DNA from: an uncultured Pseudomonas sp.
Lineage (GTDB): Bacteria > Pseudomonadota > Gammaproteobacteria > Pseudomonadales > Pseudomonadaceae
Assembly: GCA_946886875.1 (NCBI GenBank)
Contig: CAMPJN010000282.1
Location: 1 to 5,339 of the forward strand
Direction: 5' to 3'
Length of the DNA stretch: 5,339 nucleotides
Both the position numbers and the translations under genes were made by a program. Positions 1 to 5,339 of the stretch are shown here, piece after piece; positions within the stretch are counted from its first letter, which is position 1, and every line of letters starts with the position of its first letter. The notes beneath the pieces are model-generated. The model saw only the letters and a program-made list of their open reading frames with translations, had not been told where the DNA came from and did no database searches.

Positions 1-2106
1 CAGCAGGCCGTTCCAGGGCGCCGGCAGCCAGTCGAACTGCTGCGAATAGGCCAGCTCGAGGCCATAGAGTTTGGCGCTGTCGCCGTTGGCGAAGGTCGCT
101 GCCTCGTCGAAGTCCAGCCACTGCCCGGTACCGGCCAGGTCGGTGTTATAGACGAAGCTGTCGATATCCTTGTAGAACACGAACGCCGACACCACGCCCG
201 CGCGCCCCAGGTAGTGCTCGATACCCAGGTCGATGTTCATCGCCTCCAGCGGATCGAGATCCGGGTTGCCGAAACTGGCCTCGTCGCCGTCGATGACGAA
301 GCCCGGCGCCAGTTGGCCGAAGGTCGGCCGCACCAGGGTATTGGTCCAGGCCGCCCGCAGCTGAGTGCTGTCGTTCAACTGATAACGCGCGTGCAGGCCT
401 GGCAGCCAATGCTCGTAGCGCGTGTCGCTCTGGGTGTCTTCGAATACACCATCGCGGATGCCGCTGCCCTTGGCCTCGAACTCGGTGCCTTCGTAGCGCA
501 GCCCGGCGATAAAGCGCCAGTCGTCGATGTCGATGCTGTTCATCAGGTAGGCGGCGTTGATGTCTTCGCTCATCTCGAAGTCATTCACCCGCGACTCTTC
601 GGCGTTGTAGAAGTCGTCCTGGTTCAGGCGACCGAGCAGGCGTTCGATGGCCTTGGCGCTGATCCCGGGGCCGAAACGGCCGAGGCTGTAATCCACCGAG
701 CCCTTGCGGAACTGGCCGAGGTTGAGTTCGGCATCGCTCAGGCCGAAGGCGCCGAAATCCTCGTACTTCCAGGCTTCGAGGTCATTGTCCTTGTCGCGCC
801 GGCTGAGTTTGCCGCCGAACTTGACCTGCGCCGCATAGCCGCTGAGATCGTAGTCGCGCGCCAGGTCGAGCTTGATGTTCTTTTCGCTGTCGGTGGTCTT
901 CTGCTTTTCCCACTCGACCTCGCTGAGGGTGAAGTTGCTCGGGTCGTAGAACGCCGGCTCGATGCTCAGACGGGGCTTCTTGCCATCACGGAAACCGGCA
1001 TCGGCAAAGTCGTCGTTGCCCTCGAAAGTCGCCCCGGCAATGCCTTCCGGGCTGTCTTCGCTGGAGCGGCTGTAGCCAGCCTGGGCACCGATGGTCCACA
1101 GCCCCAGCATGCGCTCGCCACCCAGTACGTAGGACTGCACCTCCTGGGTTTCCTCGCGGCTCTTCAGTTCACGATAGCCTTCGGCATCGCCGCTTTCGCC
1201 AGGCAATTGCGCATCGGCGAACTCAATGCCGGCGGCGTTACGGGTTTCCGTGTCCTTGTAGCGGCTATACAGGGTGCGCAGGTAGTAGCTGGAGAGGTCG
1301 TCCGGCTTGTAGTCGAAATTCAGACCGAACCCGGTGCGCTCGCGGCTGATGGCGTAATCGCGCTGCTCCAGCTCCTCAAGCCGCGCGCCATCGGTGAAGT
1401 CCCAGGCGCCGCCGGTCTCGACATTGTCCGAGCCGAAGTCGCGTTCCTGCCAGCTCAGCGCTGCGGCCACGCCGAAATTGTCGATGCCGTCGCCGAGGCT
1501 GAAACGGTTGCTGATCGCGCCGGAAAACTTCGGGCTGACCTGCTCGGTATTCTCGTCGTAGCTGCCCTCGGCAGTGCCGGTGTAGAACAGGCCCTCATGG
1601 TCGAAGGCCGACAGGCTCTCCACCTGCACGGTGCCACCGAGGGAGTTGGCGTCCATGTCCGGGGTCAGGGATTTGACCACCGTCAGCGACTGCACCAGTT
1701 CCGCGGGCAGCACGTCGAGGGCCACGGCACGGCGATCGCTTTCCGGCGACGGCACCAGGGTGCCGTTGATGGTCACGCTATTTAGATCCGGGCCTATGCC
1801 GCGCACGCTGACGAAGCGGCCTTCGCCCTGATCGCGCTCCACTGACAGACCGGGGATGCGCTGCAGGGCTTCAGCGGCGTTGTCGTCCGGCAATTGGCCG
1901 ATGCCGTCGGCGTGCACCACGCTTTGCACGTTGTCGGAGCTGCGCTGTTGTTTCAGTGCCTTGTCGATGCTGACGGCCTGGCCGACCACTTCGACGTATT
2001 CAGTGCCCGGTTCTGCAGCGAAAACCGGGCTGCAACTGGCGACCGCCAGGGCCAGGGTACTGATTCGCCAACCCGCACGACGGGCCTTCTGTGTGCATCG
2101 ATTCAT
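1..2106 (-). CDS. TonB-dependent outer-membrane receptor, TonB-Xanth-Caul type (3' end outside window)
   Basis: This is an outer-membrane active transporter, powered by TonB-ExbB-ExbD, for an unidentified ligand. The 702 codons present are open without a stop. The start is the ATG at 2106, preceded by GGAGGG 6 nt upstream. Residues 1-31 look like a signal peptide: a basic start, the hydrophobic stretch ISTLALAVAS, then a cleavage region around VFAA-E. A TonB-box-like EYVEVVG follows at 36-42. The plug domain spans about 55-165, with NAAEALQRIPGLSVER (76-91), FVSVRGIGPDLNSVTINGT (98-116) and DANSLGGTVQV (152-162). Barrel strands follow. Residues 583-602 (RAAWTNTLVRPTFGQLAPG) and GNPDLDP after them match the conserved late-barrel signature of the TIGR01782 class. 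Such proteins usually have about 800-950 residues, so the last 100-250 are missing. The Pho-box-like promoter suggests induction by phosphate limitation. The ligand is unknown; phytate or another organophosphate is only a hypothesis. Confidence 0.93.
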   Translation of the reverse strand, partial: MNRCTQKARRAGWRISTLALAVASCSPVFAAEPGTEYVEVVGQAVSIDKALKQQRSSDNVQSVVHADGIGQLPDDNAAEALQRIPGLSVERDQGEGRFVSVRGIGPDLNSVTINGTLVPSPESDRRAVALDVLPAELVQSLTVVKSLTPDMDANSLGGTVQVESLSAFDHEGLFYTGTAEGSYDENTEQVSPKFSGAISNRFSLGDGIDNFGVAAALSWQERDFGSDNVETGGAWDFTDGARLEELEQRDYAISRERTGFGLNFDYKPDDLSSYYLRTLYSRYKDTETRNAAGIEFADAQLPGESGDAEGYRELKSREETQEVQSYVLGGERMLGLWTIGAQAGYSRSSEDSPEGIAGATFEGNDDFADAGFRDGKKPRLSIEPAFYDPSNFTLSEVEWEKQKTTDSEKNIKLDLARDYDLSGYAAQVKFGGKLSRRDKDNDLEAWKYEDFGAFGLSDAELNLGQFRKGSVDYSLGRFGPGISAKAIERLLGRLNQDDFYNAEESRVNDFEMSEDINAAYLMNSIDIDDWRFIAGLRYEGTEFEAKGSGIRDGVFEDTQSDTRYEHWLPGLHARYQLNDSTQLRAAWTNTLVRPTFGQLAPGFVIDGDEASFGNPDLDPLEAMNIDLGIEHYLGRAGVVSAFVFYKDIDSFVYNTDLAGTGQWLDFDEAATFANGDSAKLYGLELAYSQQFDWLPAPWNGLL

Positions 2107-2130
2107 CTTATTCCCTCCCCAAGCGAACTA

Positions 2131-2154
2131 GCCGGGCAACATTGGCCGGGCAAC
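2131..2154. repeat. Two copies of a 10-bp direct repeat in the receptor leader
   Basis: GCCGGGCAAC occurs at 2131-2140 and again at 2145-2154, so the two copies start 14 bp apart. Both lie between the predicted transcription start (about 2157, inferred) and the receptor start codon, and so would be in the 5' untranslated RNA. A role as a protein-binding site in RNA or DNA, or no role at all, are all possible. Confidence 0.6.
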
Positions 2155-2179
2155 GAGGAGGGCAAGCTAGGTGGCCGTC

Positions 2180-2197
2180 GTGACGCTTCTGTGACAG
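2180..2197 (-). promoter_or_regulatory. Candidate Pho box (PhoB operator) for the TonB-dependent receptor
   Basis: On the minus strand the sequence reads CTGTCAC-AGAA-GCGTCAC. This has the architecture of the PhoB operator: two 7-bp direct repeats resembling CTGTCAT, separated by a 4-bp AT-rich spacer. The GTCA cores are exactly 11 bp apart. The first repeat matches at six of seven positions and the second at its GTCA core. Ten bp downstream is TAGCTT (2169-2164), which keeps the three most conserved bases of a sigma-70 -10 box at the spacing used in Pho promoters, where the Pho box replaces the -35. The predicted leader would be about 50 nt. It is recognised by eye only; no matrix score was computed. 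Confidence 0.55.
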
Positions 2198-2251
2198 CGC
2201 GGGGCGGGGAGCGCTGAAATAGCGGCTTTTCGCCGGTTCTTCTCAGCCGTT

Positions 2252-2266
2252 TGAGCCGAATCGACC
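2252..2266. repeat. 15-bp direct repeat, copy 1
   Basis: TGAGCCGAATCGACC here is repeated perfectly at 2371-2385, 119 bp away, in the same orientation. The flanks do not match, so this is a bounded motif and not the remains of a longer duplication. This copy lies 54 bp upstream of the receptor-side Pho box. It could be an operator for a local regulator, for example the AraC-type protein encoded at 3390-4424, but that link is inferred. Confidence 0.6.
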
Positions 2267-2370
2267 CCCGAGCCCGGCGCTGCGGCCTGAGCGTATCGGC
2301 TGAGCGGGCGCTTTGGCGGAGCTCGCAGTCGCTCACGCCGGGTCGCCGATGCAAAAAACCGCATCTGCCC

Positions 2371-2385
2371 TGAGCCGAATCGACC
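2371..2385. repeat. 15-bp direct repeat, copy 2
   Basis: This is the second perfect copy of TGAGCCGAATCGACC, matching 2252-2266. It sits only 8 bp upstream of the candidate Pho box that faces the GGDEF gene, where an activator could contact PhoB or RNA polymerase. It contains the small inverted core CGA-A-TCG. No third copy was noticed elsewhere in the window. Confidence 0.6.
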
Positions 2386-2393
2386 TCCCCGGA

Positions 2394-2411
2394 CAGTCAC
2401 CAAAGTGTCAT
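2394..2411 (+). promoter_or_regulatory. Candidate Pho box for the GGDEF/AraC operon
   Basis: The plus strand reads CAGTCAC-CAAA-GTGTCAT: two 7-bp direct repeats with a 4-bp spacer and GTCA cores 11 bp apart, as in the PhoB operator. The first half differs from CTGTCAT at two positions and the second at one. At the expected 10-bp distance downstream lies TCTGCT (2422-2427), a poor -10, so the promoter may be weak or need help from another activator. It ends 50 bp before the chosen start codon of the GGDEF gene. It is recognised by eye only. Confidence 0.45.
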
Positions 2412-2446
2412 GGGCATCTGCTCTGCTGGCGCGACTGTGTCTTTAC

Positions 2447-2450
2447 GGAG
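2447..2450 (+). promoter_or_regulatory. Ribosome-binding site deciding the GGDEF gene start
   Basis: GGAG lies 11 nt before the ATG at 2462. The in-frame GTG at 2405 has no comparable site and falls inside the second half of the candidate Pho box, so 2462 is the better start. Confidence 0.6.
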
Positions 2451-2461
2451 CCTTTCCAGCC

Positions 2462-3379
2462 ATGCCTCCCCTACTGAAAATTCACGCCTGGAAGCTCGGT
2501 GGCCTGCTGTTGGCAGCTAACTTCGCCCTGCTCGCCTGGCTGATTGCCGGCGTACTCAAGCCCACGGGCGAGTGGAACTGGACCGATATCGGCGGCGAAG
2601 GCGGCTCGGCATTGTTGGTTTTGCTTTGGATCGGCCTGCTGCTGAAAAGCCGACCCGCCGGACAGGTCACCACCCTGTTGTTCTATGGCCTGGCATGCCT
2701 GTTCTTCTCGCTGTGGATGGACGCGCTCGACGAGTTCGTTGAGCTGCCGGCAAGCACTAGCTGGGACAAATGGCTGGAGTCAGGGCCGATGCTCGGCGGG
2801 TTTATTCTGATGACCCTGGGCATCTACCATTGGCACCGCGAGCAGCTGGCGATCAGCGGGCAGATGGAAAAGCGCGAACGGCTGTTCCGCGCCCACCGCC
2901 TGTTCGACAAGGTCACCCCGCTGGGCGGCGCCGACTATCTGCGCCTGCAGATACAACAGGCCTTGCAACAGGCTCAGCAGCAACAACAGGCGCTGTCGTT
3001 GATGATCCTCGACCTGGATGATTTCAGCCGGGTCAATCGCGAATACGGCCATGCCGAAGGCGACCGCGTGTTGCAGGTGATCAGCCAGGTGCTGGTGCTC
3101 AACCTGCGCCGCCAGGACCTGCTCTGTCGCCTGGCCGGCGACCGCTTCGTGGTGCTGCTGCCCAATACCGGCGAGCAACAGGCGCGGCATCTGGCCCTGG
3201 AACTGCAAGCCGCCGTGCAGCACCTGGCCTACAAAAGCCACCTGCATGGCGAGCGCCTGCAACTACGCGCCAGCGTAGCGGTGGCCATGGCCCACCAGGA
3301 CAGCCCGGAAGGCCTGCTGCAACGCCTCAACCTGGCGCTGGCGCGCGCCAAGCAGCCGCCGCAGATCAAGCGCGCCTGA
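2462..3379 (+). CDS. Membrane-anchored GGDEF-domain protein with degenerate active site (AGDRF), probable c-di-GMP sensor
   Basis: The protein has 305 residues in the inner membrane. Four hydrophobic segments are visible at about 11-32, 49-62, 69-89 and 108-124. A charged linker follows (REQLAISGQMEKRERLFR), then a Q-rich stretch (163-176), then a cytoplasmic GGDEF domain from about 148 to 300. Family motifs kept are LDLDDF (183-188, metal-binding Asp184), VN at 191-192 and YGHAEGD (195-201). The signature itself is AGDRF at 225-229 instead of GGDEF, which replaces the catalytic Glu by Arg228, and the usual Asp after Asn192 is Arg. The RxxD inhibitory site is intact (RRQD, 216-219), five residues before the signature. 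In this family such a combination usually means no cyclase activity but retained c-di-GMP binding, as in PelD-type receptors. The start at 2462 was chosen over GTG 2405 because of its ribosome-binding site. The gene lies in a probable operon with the AraC-type gene 10 bp downstream. Confidence 0.9.
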   Translation: MPPLLKIHAWKLGGLLLAANFALLAWLIAGVLKPTGEWNWTDIGGEGGSALLVLLWIGLLLKSRPAGQVTTLLFYGLACLFFSLWMDALDEFVELPASTSWDKWLESGPMLGGFILMTLGIYHWHREQLAISGQMEKRERLFRAHRLFDKVTPLGGADYLRLQIQQALQQAQQQQQALSLMILDLDDFSRVNREYGHAEGDRVLQVISQVLVLNLRRQDLLCRLAGDRFVVLLPNTGEQQARHLALELQAAVQHLAYKSHLHGERLQLRASVAVAMAHQDSPEGLLQRLNLALARAKQPPQIKRA

Positions 3380-3389
3380 GGCGACAACC

Positions 3390-4424
3390 ATGGCCGTAAA
3401 AACCACCTGGTACGAGTGCGACAGCCGCTTTATTGCCGCCCATTACCAGCCCGCCGCGCTGCTCGACCTGGCCCTCGGCCGCGACATCGACAGCCATCGC
3501 CTGCTGCGCGGCACCGGTCTGTTCCATGACGACATCCTCGCCGGCCAGGTGCGCATCAGCCCGCGGCAATTCCTGCAACTGATCGACAACGCCCAGCGCC
3601 TGCTGGACGCCGACGACAGCAGTTTTCTGTTCGGCCAACGCCTGTTGCCCGGCCATTACGGCGCCGCCAGCGATGCCCTGCGACACGCCACAAGCCTGCA
3701 TCAGGCGCTGACCCTGCTGGTCGAACAGTGCGCCCTGCTCAGTCCACTGCTGGCGCCACGACTGCTGATCGACCAGCACAACGCCTACCTGTACTGGCTG
3801 GACAGCTGCGGTAGCGGCGAGCAAAGGCGCTTTCTGCTCGAAGCCAGCATGACCGCCGTTTACGCCAGCAGCCGCTGGCTGTCCGGGGAAAAACTTCCCT
3901 GGCAGTGCAGCTTCAGCCATGCGCAACCGCGTTATATCGAGCAGTACTGGGTCAACTTGGGCGAGCAGGTGCAGTTCGAGCGCCAGGTGGACATGATGAG
4001 CATCCCCCGTCACTACCTGCATCAGCCCTGGCCGATGGCCTCGGCCACGGTCGGCCAGGTGGCGCAGCAGCAGAGCCAGCGACAACTCAGTGAGCTGGGT
4101 TTCGACGCCAGCCTGTTAGACCAGCTGTACGACTATCTGCAGGCGCATATTCGCCAACCGCTGAACCTGGAGAAGGCCGCCCAGGCATTCGACATGAGCC
4201 CGGCGACCCTAAAGCGCAAACTGCACAAGCACGGCACGCACTTTCAGGAACAGCTCGACTTGGTGCGCAAGCATGTCGCGCTCTATCTCTACCAGGCCAG
4301 GGGCTACAGCAACGACGACGTCGCCGGCTACCTGCGGTTTCAGGACACCACCAACTTTCGCCGCTCGTTCAAACGCTGGACCGGCTTTTCACCCAGCGCC
4401 CTACTGCAACTACTCGGCCGTTGA
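3390..4424 (+). CDS. AraC-family transcriptional regulator with arabinose-binding-type N-terminal domain
   Basis: This is a 344-residue DNA-binding regulator. The N-terminal part (about 20-205) resembles the ligand-sensing Arabinose_bd domain of the OruR/ArgR-like AraC group. It includes the typical LPGHYGAASDALRHATSLHQ segment (86-105), where a small molecule is thought to be sensed. The C-terminal 100 residues form the two helix-turn-helix motifs. The first is LNLEKAAQAFDMSPATLKRK (258-277). The second runs about 307-335 and ends in the family signature RRSFKRWTGFSPSALL (324-339). The start ATG lies 10 bp after the GGDEF stop, and GAGG (3378-3381) overlaps that stop, so translational coupling is likely. 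Ligand and targets are unknown. The divergent region 2107-2461 with its repeated 15-bp motif is the natural candidate target. A perfect terminator follows the stop. Confidence 0.93.
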   Translation: MAVKTTWYECDSRFIAAHYQPAALLDLALGRDIDSHRLLRGTGLFHDDILAGQVRISPRQFLQLIDNAQRLLDADDSSFLFGQRLLPGHYGAASDALRHATSLHQALTLLVEQCALLSPLLAPRLLIDQHNAYLYWLDSCGSGEQRRFLLEASMTAVYASSRWLSGEKLPWQCSFSHAQPRYIEQYWVNLGEQVQFERQVDMMSIPRHYLHQPWPMASATVGQVAQQQSQRQLSELGFDASLLDQLYDYLQAHIRQPLNLEKAAQAFDMSPATLKRKLHKHGTHFQEQLDLVRKHVALYLYQARGYSNDDVAGYLRFQDTTNFRRSFKRWTGFSPSALLQLLGR

Positions 4425-4442
4425 TCTGGTCCGGCCAAACTA

Positions 4443-4467
4443 AAAAACCGGCACAAGGCCGGTTTTT
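4443..4467. terminator. Bidirectional rho-independent terminator
   Basis: A perfect 10-bp inverted repeat, AAAAACCGGC and GCCGGTTTTT, flanks a 5-nt loop (ACAAG). The A-tract on one side and the T-tract on the other give a U-run in either transcript. It lies 18 bp after the AraC-type gene and 18 bp after the acyl-CoA dehydrogenase gene on the other strand, so it fits as a shared terminator for convergent genes. Confidence 0.92.
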
Positions 4468-4485
4468 CAGGGGTGCGCAGAACGC

Positions 4486-5339
4486 TTAGAACTGTGCGGC
4501 GTCGAGCAGGTACAGGCTCTCGCTGCCGGCCTTGACCGAAGCGCTGAGCGAGTGGATGCGCGGCAGGATGCGGGCGAAGTAGAAGCGCGCGGTGCCGAGC
4601 TTGCTGGCGTAGAAGTCGTCCTGCCCTTCCTTGCCCATCGCGGCGCGCGCCATCAAAGCCCACATATAGGCATAGGCGGTGTAACCGAACACATGCAGGT
4701 ACTCGACCGAAGCCGCGCCGATTTCATTCGGGTTGGACTTGGCGCGTTCCAGCAGGTCGGCGGTCATCTGCTCCAAGTTGGCGATCGCGGCTTTCAGCGG
4801 TTCGACGAATTCGGCGAGGCTGCTGTCGGCCGAATCGGTAAAGGCTTTGACCTCGTCGGCGAAGTACTTGTAGAACGCGCCGCCGCTACCGATCACCTTG
4901 CGCCCGACCAGATCGAGTGCCTGGATGCCGTTGGTGCCTTCGTAGATCTGGGTGATGCGGCAATCGCGCACCAGCTGTTCCTGGCCCCACTCGCGGATAA
5001 AGCCGTGGCCGCCAAATACCTGCTGACCATGGATGGTGGTTTCCAGCCCCATATCGGTGAGGAAGGCCTTGGCCACCGGGGTCAGCAGCGCAACCATGCT
5101 TTCGGCGCGCTTGCGGGTGTCGGCGTCTTCGCTGTACTTGGCGGTGTCGAGCTGCATGGCGACATAGCTGGAGAAGGCGCGACCGCCTTCGTTCAGCGAC
5201 TTCATGGTCAGCAGCATGCGGCGCACATCCGGGTGCACGATGATCGGGTCGGCGACTTTGTCCTTGGCTTCCGGGCCGGTCGGCGCGCGGCTCTGGATAC
5301 GCTCGCGGGCGTATTCGATAGCGCTCTGGTAGGAACGCT
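4486..5339 (-). CDS. FadE-type acyl-CoA dehydrogenase, C-terminal part (5' end outside window)
   Basis: This encodes a flavoprotein that oxidises an acyl-CoA to the trans-2-enoyl-CoA in the first step of fatty-acid beta-oxidation. The 283 C-terminal residues are present and the frame stays open to the right edge, so the true start is upstream and the in-frame GTG at 5238 is internal. Visible motifs are GQQVFGGHGFIREWGQEQ, then RDCRITQIYEGTNGIQALDL. The Glu of YEGT (codon 4939-4941) is the expected catalytic base in this subgroup, and the following TNGIQ is typical of it. The last 130 or so residues match the extra C-terminal helical domain (acetyl-CoA dehydrogenase-like C-terminal, PF12806) of the roughly 600-residue enzymes that include Pseudomonas FadE1/FadE2 and DmdC. 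Chain-length preference cannot be told, and a DmdC-like role on methylmercaptopropionyl-CoA cannot be excluded. It is convergent with the AraC-type gene and probably functionally unrelated. Confidence 0.95.
   Translation of the reverse strand, partial: RSYQSAIEYARERIQSRAPTGPEAKDKVADPIIVHPDVRRMLLTMKSLNEGGRAFSSYVAMQLDTAKYSEDADTRKRAESMVALLTPVAKAFLTDMGLETTIHGQQVFGGHGFIREWGQEQLVRDCRITQIYEGTNGIQALDLVGRKVIGSGGAFYKYFADEVKAFTDSADSSLAEFVEPLKAAIANLEQMTADLLERAKSNPNEIGAASVEYLHVFGYTAYAYMWALMARAAMGKEGQDDFYASKLGTARFYFARILPRIHSLSASVKAGSESLYLLDAAQF

Larger units (their letters stand above)
2107..2461. other. Divergent intergenic regulatory region
   Basis: This 355-bp gap separates the receptor gene from the GGDEF/AraC operon and contains no convincing gene. 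It holds a candidate Pho box for each side, a 15-bp repeat present twice, a 10-bp tandem-like repeat in the receptor leader, and the ribosome-binding sites of both genes. The middle part (about 2267-2370) is GC-rich. Apart from a weak 5-bp-arm hairpin at 2348-2365, I see nothing there that can be named. A small RNA cannot be excluded, but no clear promoter-terminator pair supports one. Confidence 0.8.

Noticed and set aside
214..1785. A 523-codon open frame on the plus strand, antisense to the receptor
   Set aside because: It lies in exact codon register opposite the receptor gene. It stays open because the receptor avoids TTA, CTA and TCA codons, and it ends where the receptor uses CTA (Leu108). 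Its translation shows no recognisable domain, while the receptor strand shows clear family motifs.
2030..2041. Lipobox-like VASC at residues 22-25 of the receptor signal peptide
   Set aside because: It fits the loose lipobox pattern, but a TonB-dependent receptor with a lipid anchor would be unusual, and a normal cleavage region (VFAA-E) follows a few residues later.
2348..2365. Hairpin GATGC-AAAAAACC-GCATC
   Set aside because: The arms are only 5 bp, the loop is 8 nt, and no T-run follows on either strand, so it does not qualify as a terminator.
2103..2403. Small open frames on the minus strand in the intergenic region (83 and 78 codons)
   Set aside because: They overlap each other and the regulatory sites, are Arg/Pro/Ser-rich as expected from random GC-rich DNA, and lack family motifs.
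2405..2461. GTG at 2405 as start of the GGDEF gene, adding 19 residues
   Set aside because: There is no ribosome-binding site before it, and it overlaps the candidate Pho box. The ATG at 2462 has GGAG upstream and gives a normal short N-terminus before the first membrane segment.
2780..3262. A 160-codon open frame on the minus strand across the GGDEF gene
   Set aside because: It is again in register opposite the real gene and is rich in Leu/Gln from reversed CAG/CTG codons, so it is a shadow.
3366..4085. A 239-codon open frame on the minus strand across the AraC-type gene
   Set aside because: It is in register with the AraC codons on the opposite strand and is explained by the same codon bias; no domain is visible.

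Overview
The window reads as chromosomal DNA of a high-GC gammaproteobacterium, most likely a Pseudomonas or close relative. This rests on the GC-rich third codon positions, the near absence of TTA/CTA/TCA codons, the gene families present, and a fatty-acid dehydrogenase of the type common in that genus. The species cannot be named from the sequence alone. No tRNA, rRNA, CRISPR array, insertion sequence or phage gene is visible.

Layout. (1) Positions 1-2106, minus strand: the N-terminal 702 codons of a large TonB-dependent outer-membrane receptor whose C-terminus lies beyond the left edge. (2) Positions 2107-2461: a 355-bp divergent intergenic region. It holds two candidate Pho boxes pointing outward, a 15-bp direct repeat present twice, and a 10-bp repeat in the receptor leader. 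(3) Positions 2462-4424, plus strand: a probable two-gene operon, a membrane-anchored GGDEF protein with a degenerate active site followed 10 bp later by an AraC-family regulator. (4) Positions 4443-4467: a strong two-way terminator hairpin. (5) Positions 4486-5339, minus strand: the C-terminal 283 residues of a FadE-type acyl-CoA dehydrogenase, convergent with the operon and probably unrelated to it.

How the genes may work together. Both divergent promoters carry a GTCA-N7-GTCA core resembling the PhoB operator. The receptor side is also followed by a plausible -10 at the spacing seen in Pho promoters. If real, phosphate starvation would raise both the receptor and the GGDEF/AraC pair. The receptor belongs to the class found in Xanthomonas, Caulobacter and Shewanella, some members of which lie next to beta-propeller phytase genes. 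A phosphorus-containing ligand such as phytate is therefore a reasonable but unproven hypothesis. The GGDEF protein has AGDRF in place of GGDEF but keeps the RxxD inhibitory site, so it looks more like a c-di-GMP sensor than a synthase.

The most interesting reading of the window is a small phosphate-responsive uptake and signalling locus. It would join an outer-membrane transporter, a membrane c-di-GMP sensor and a dedicated transcription factor. The individual families are known. The combination and its regulation are inferred here from sequence alone.
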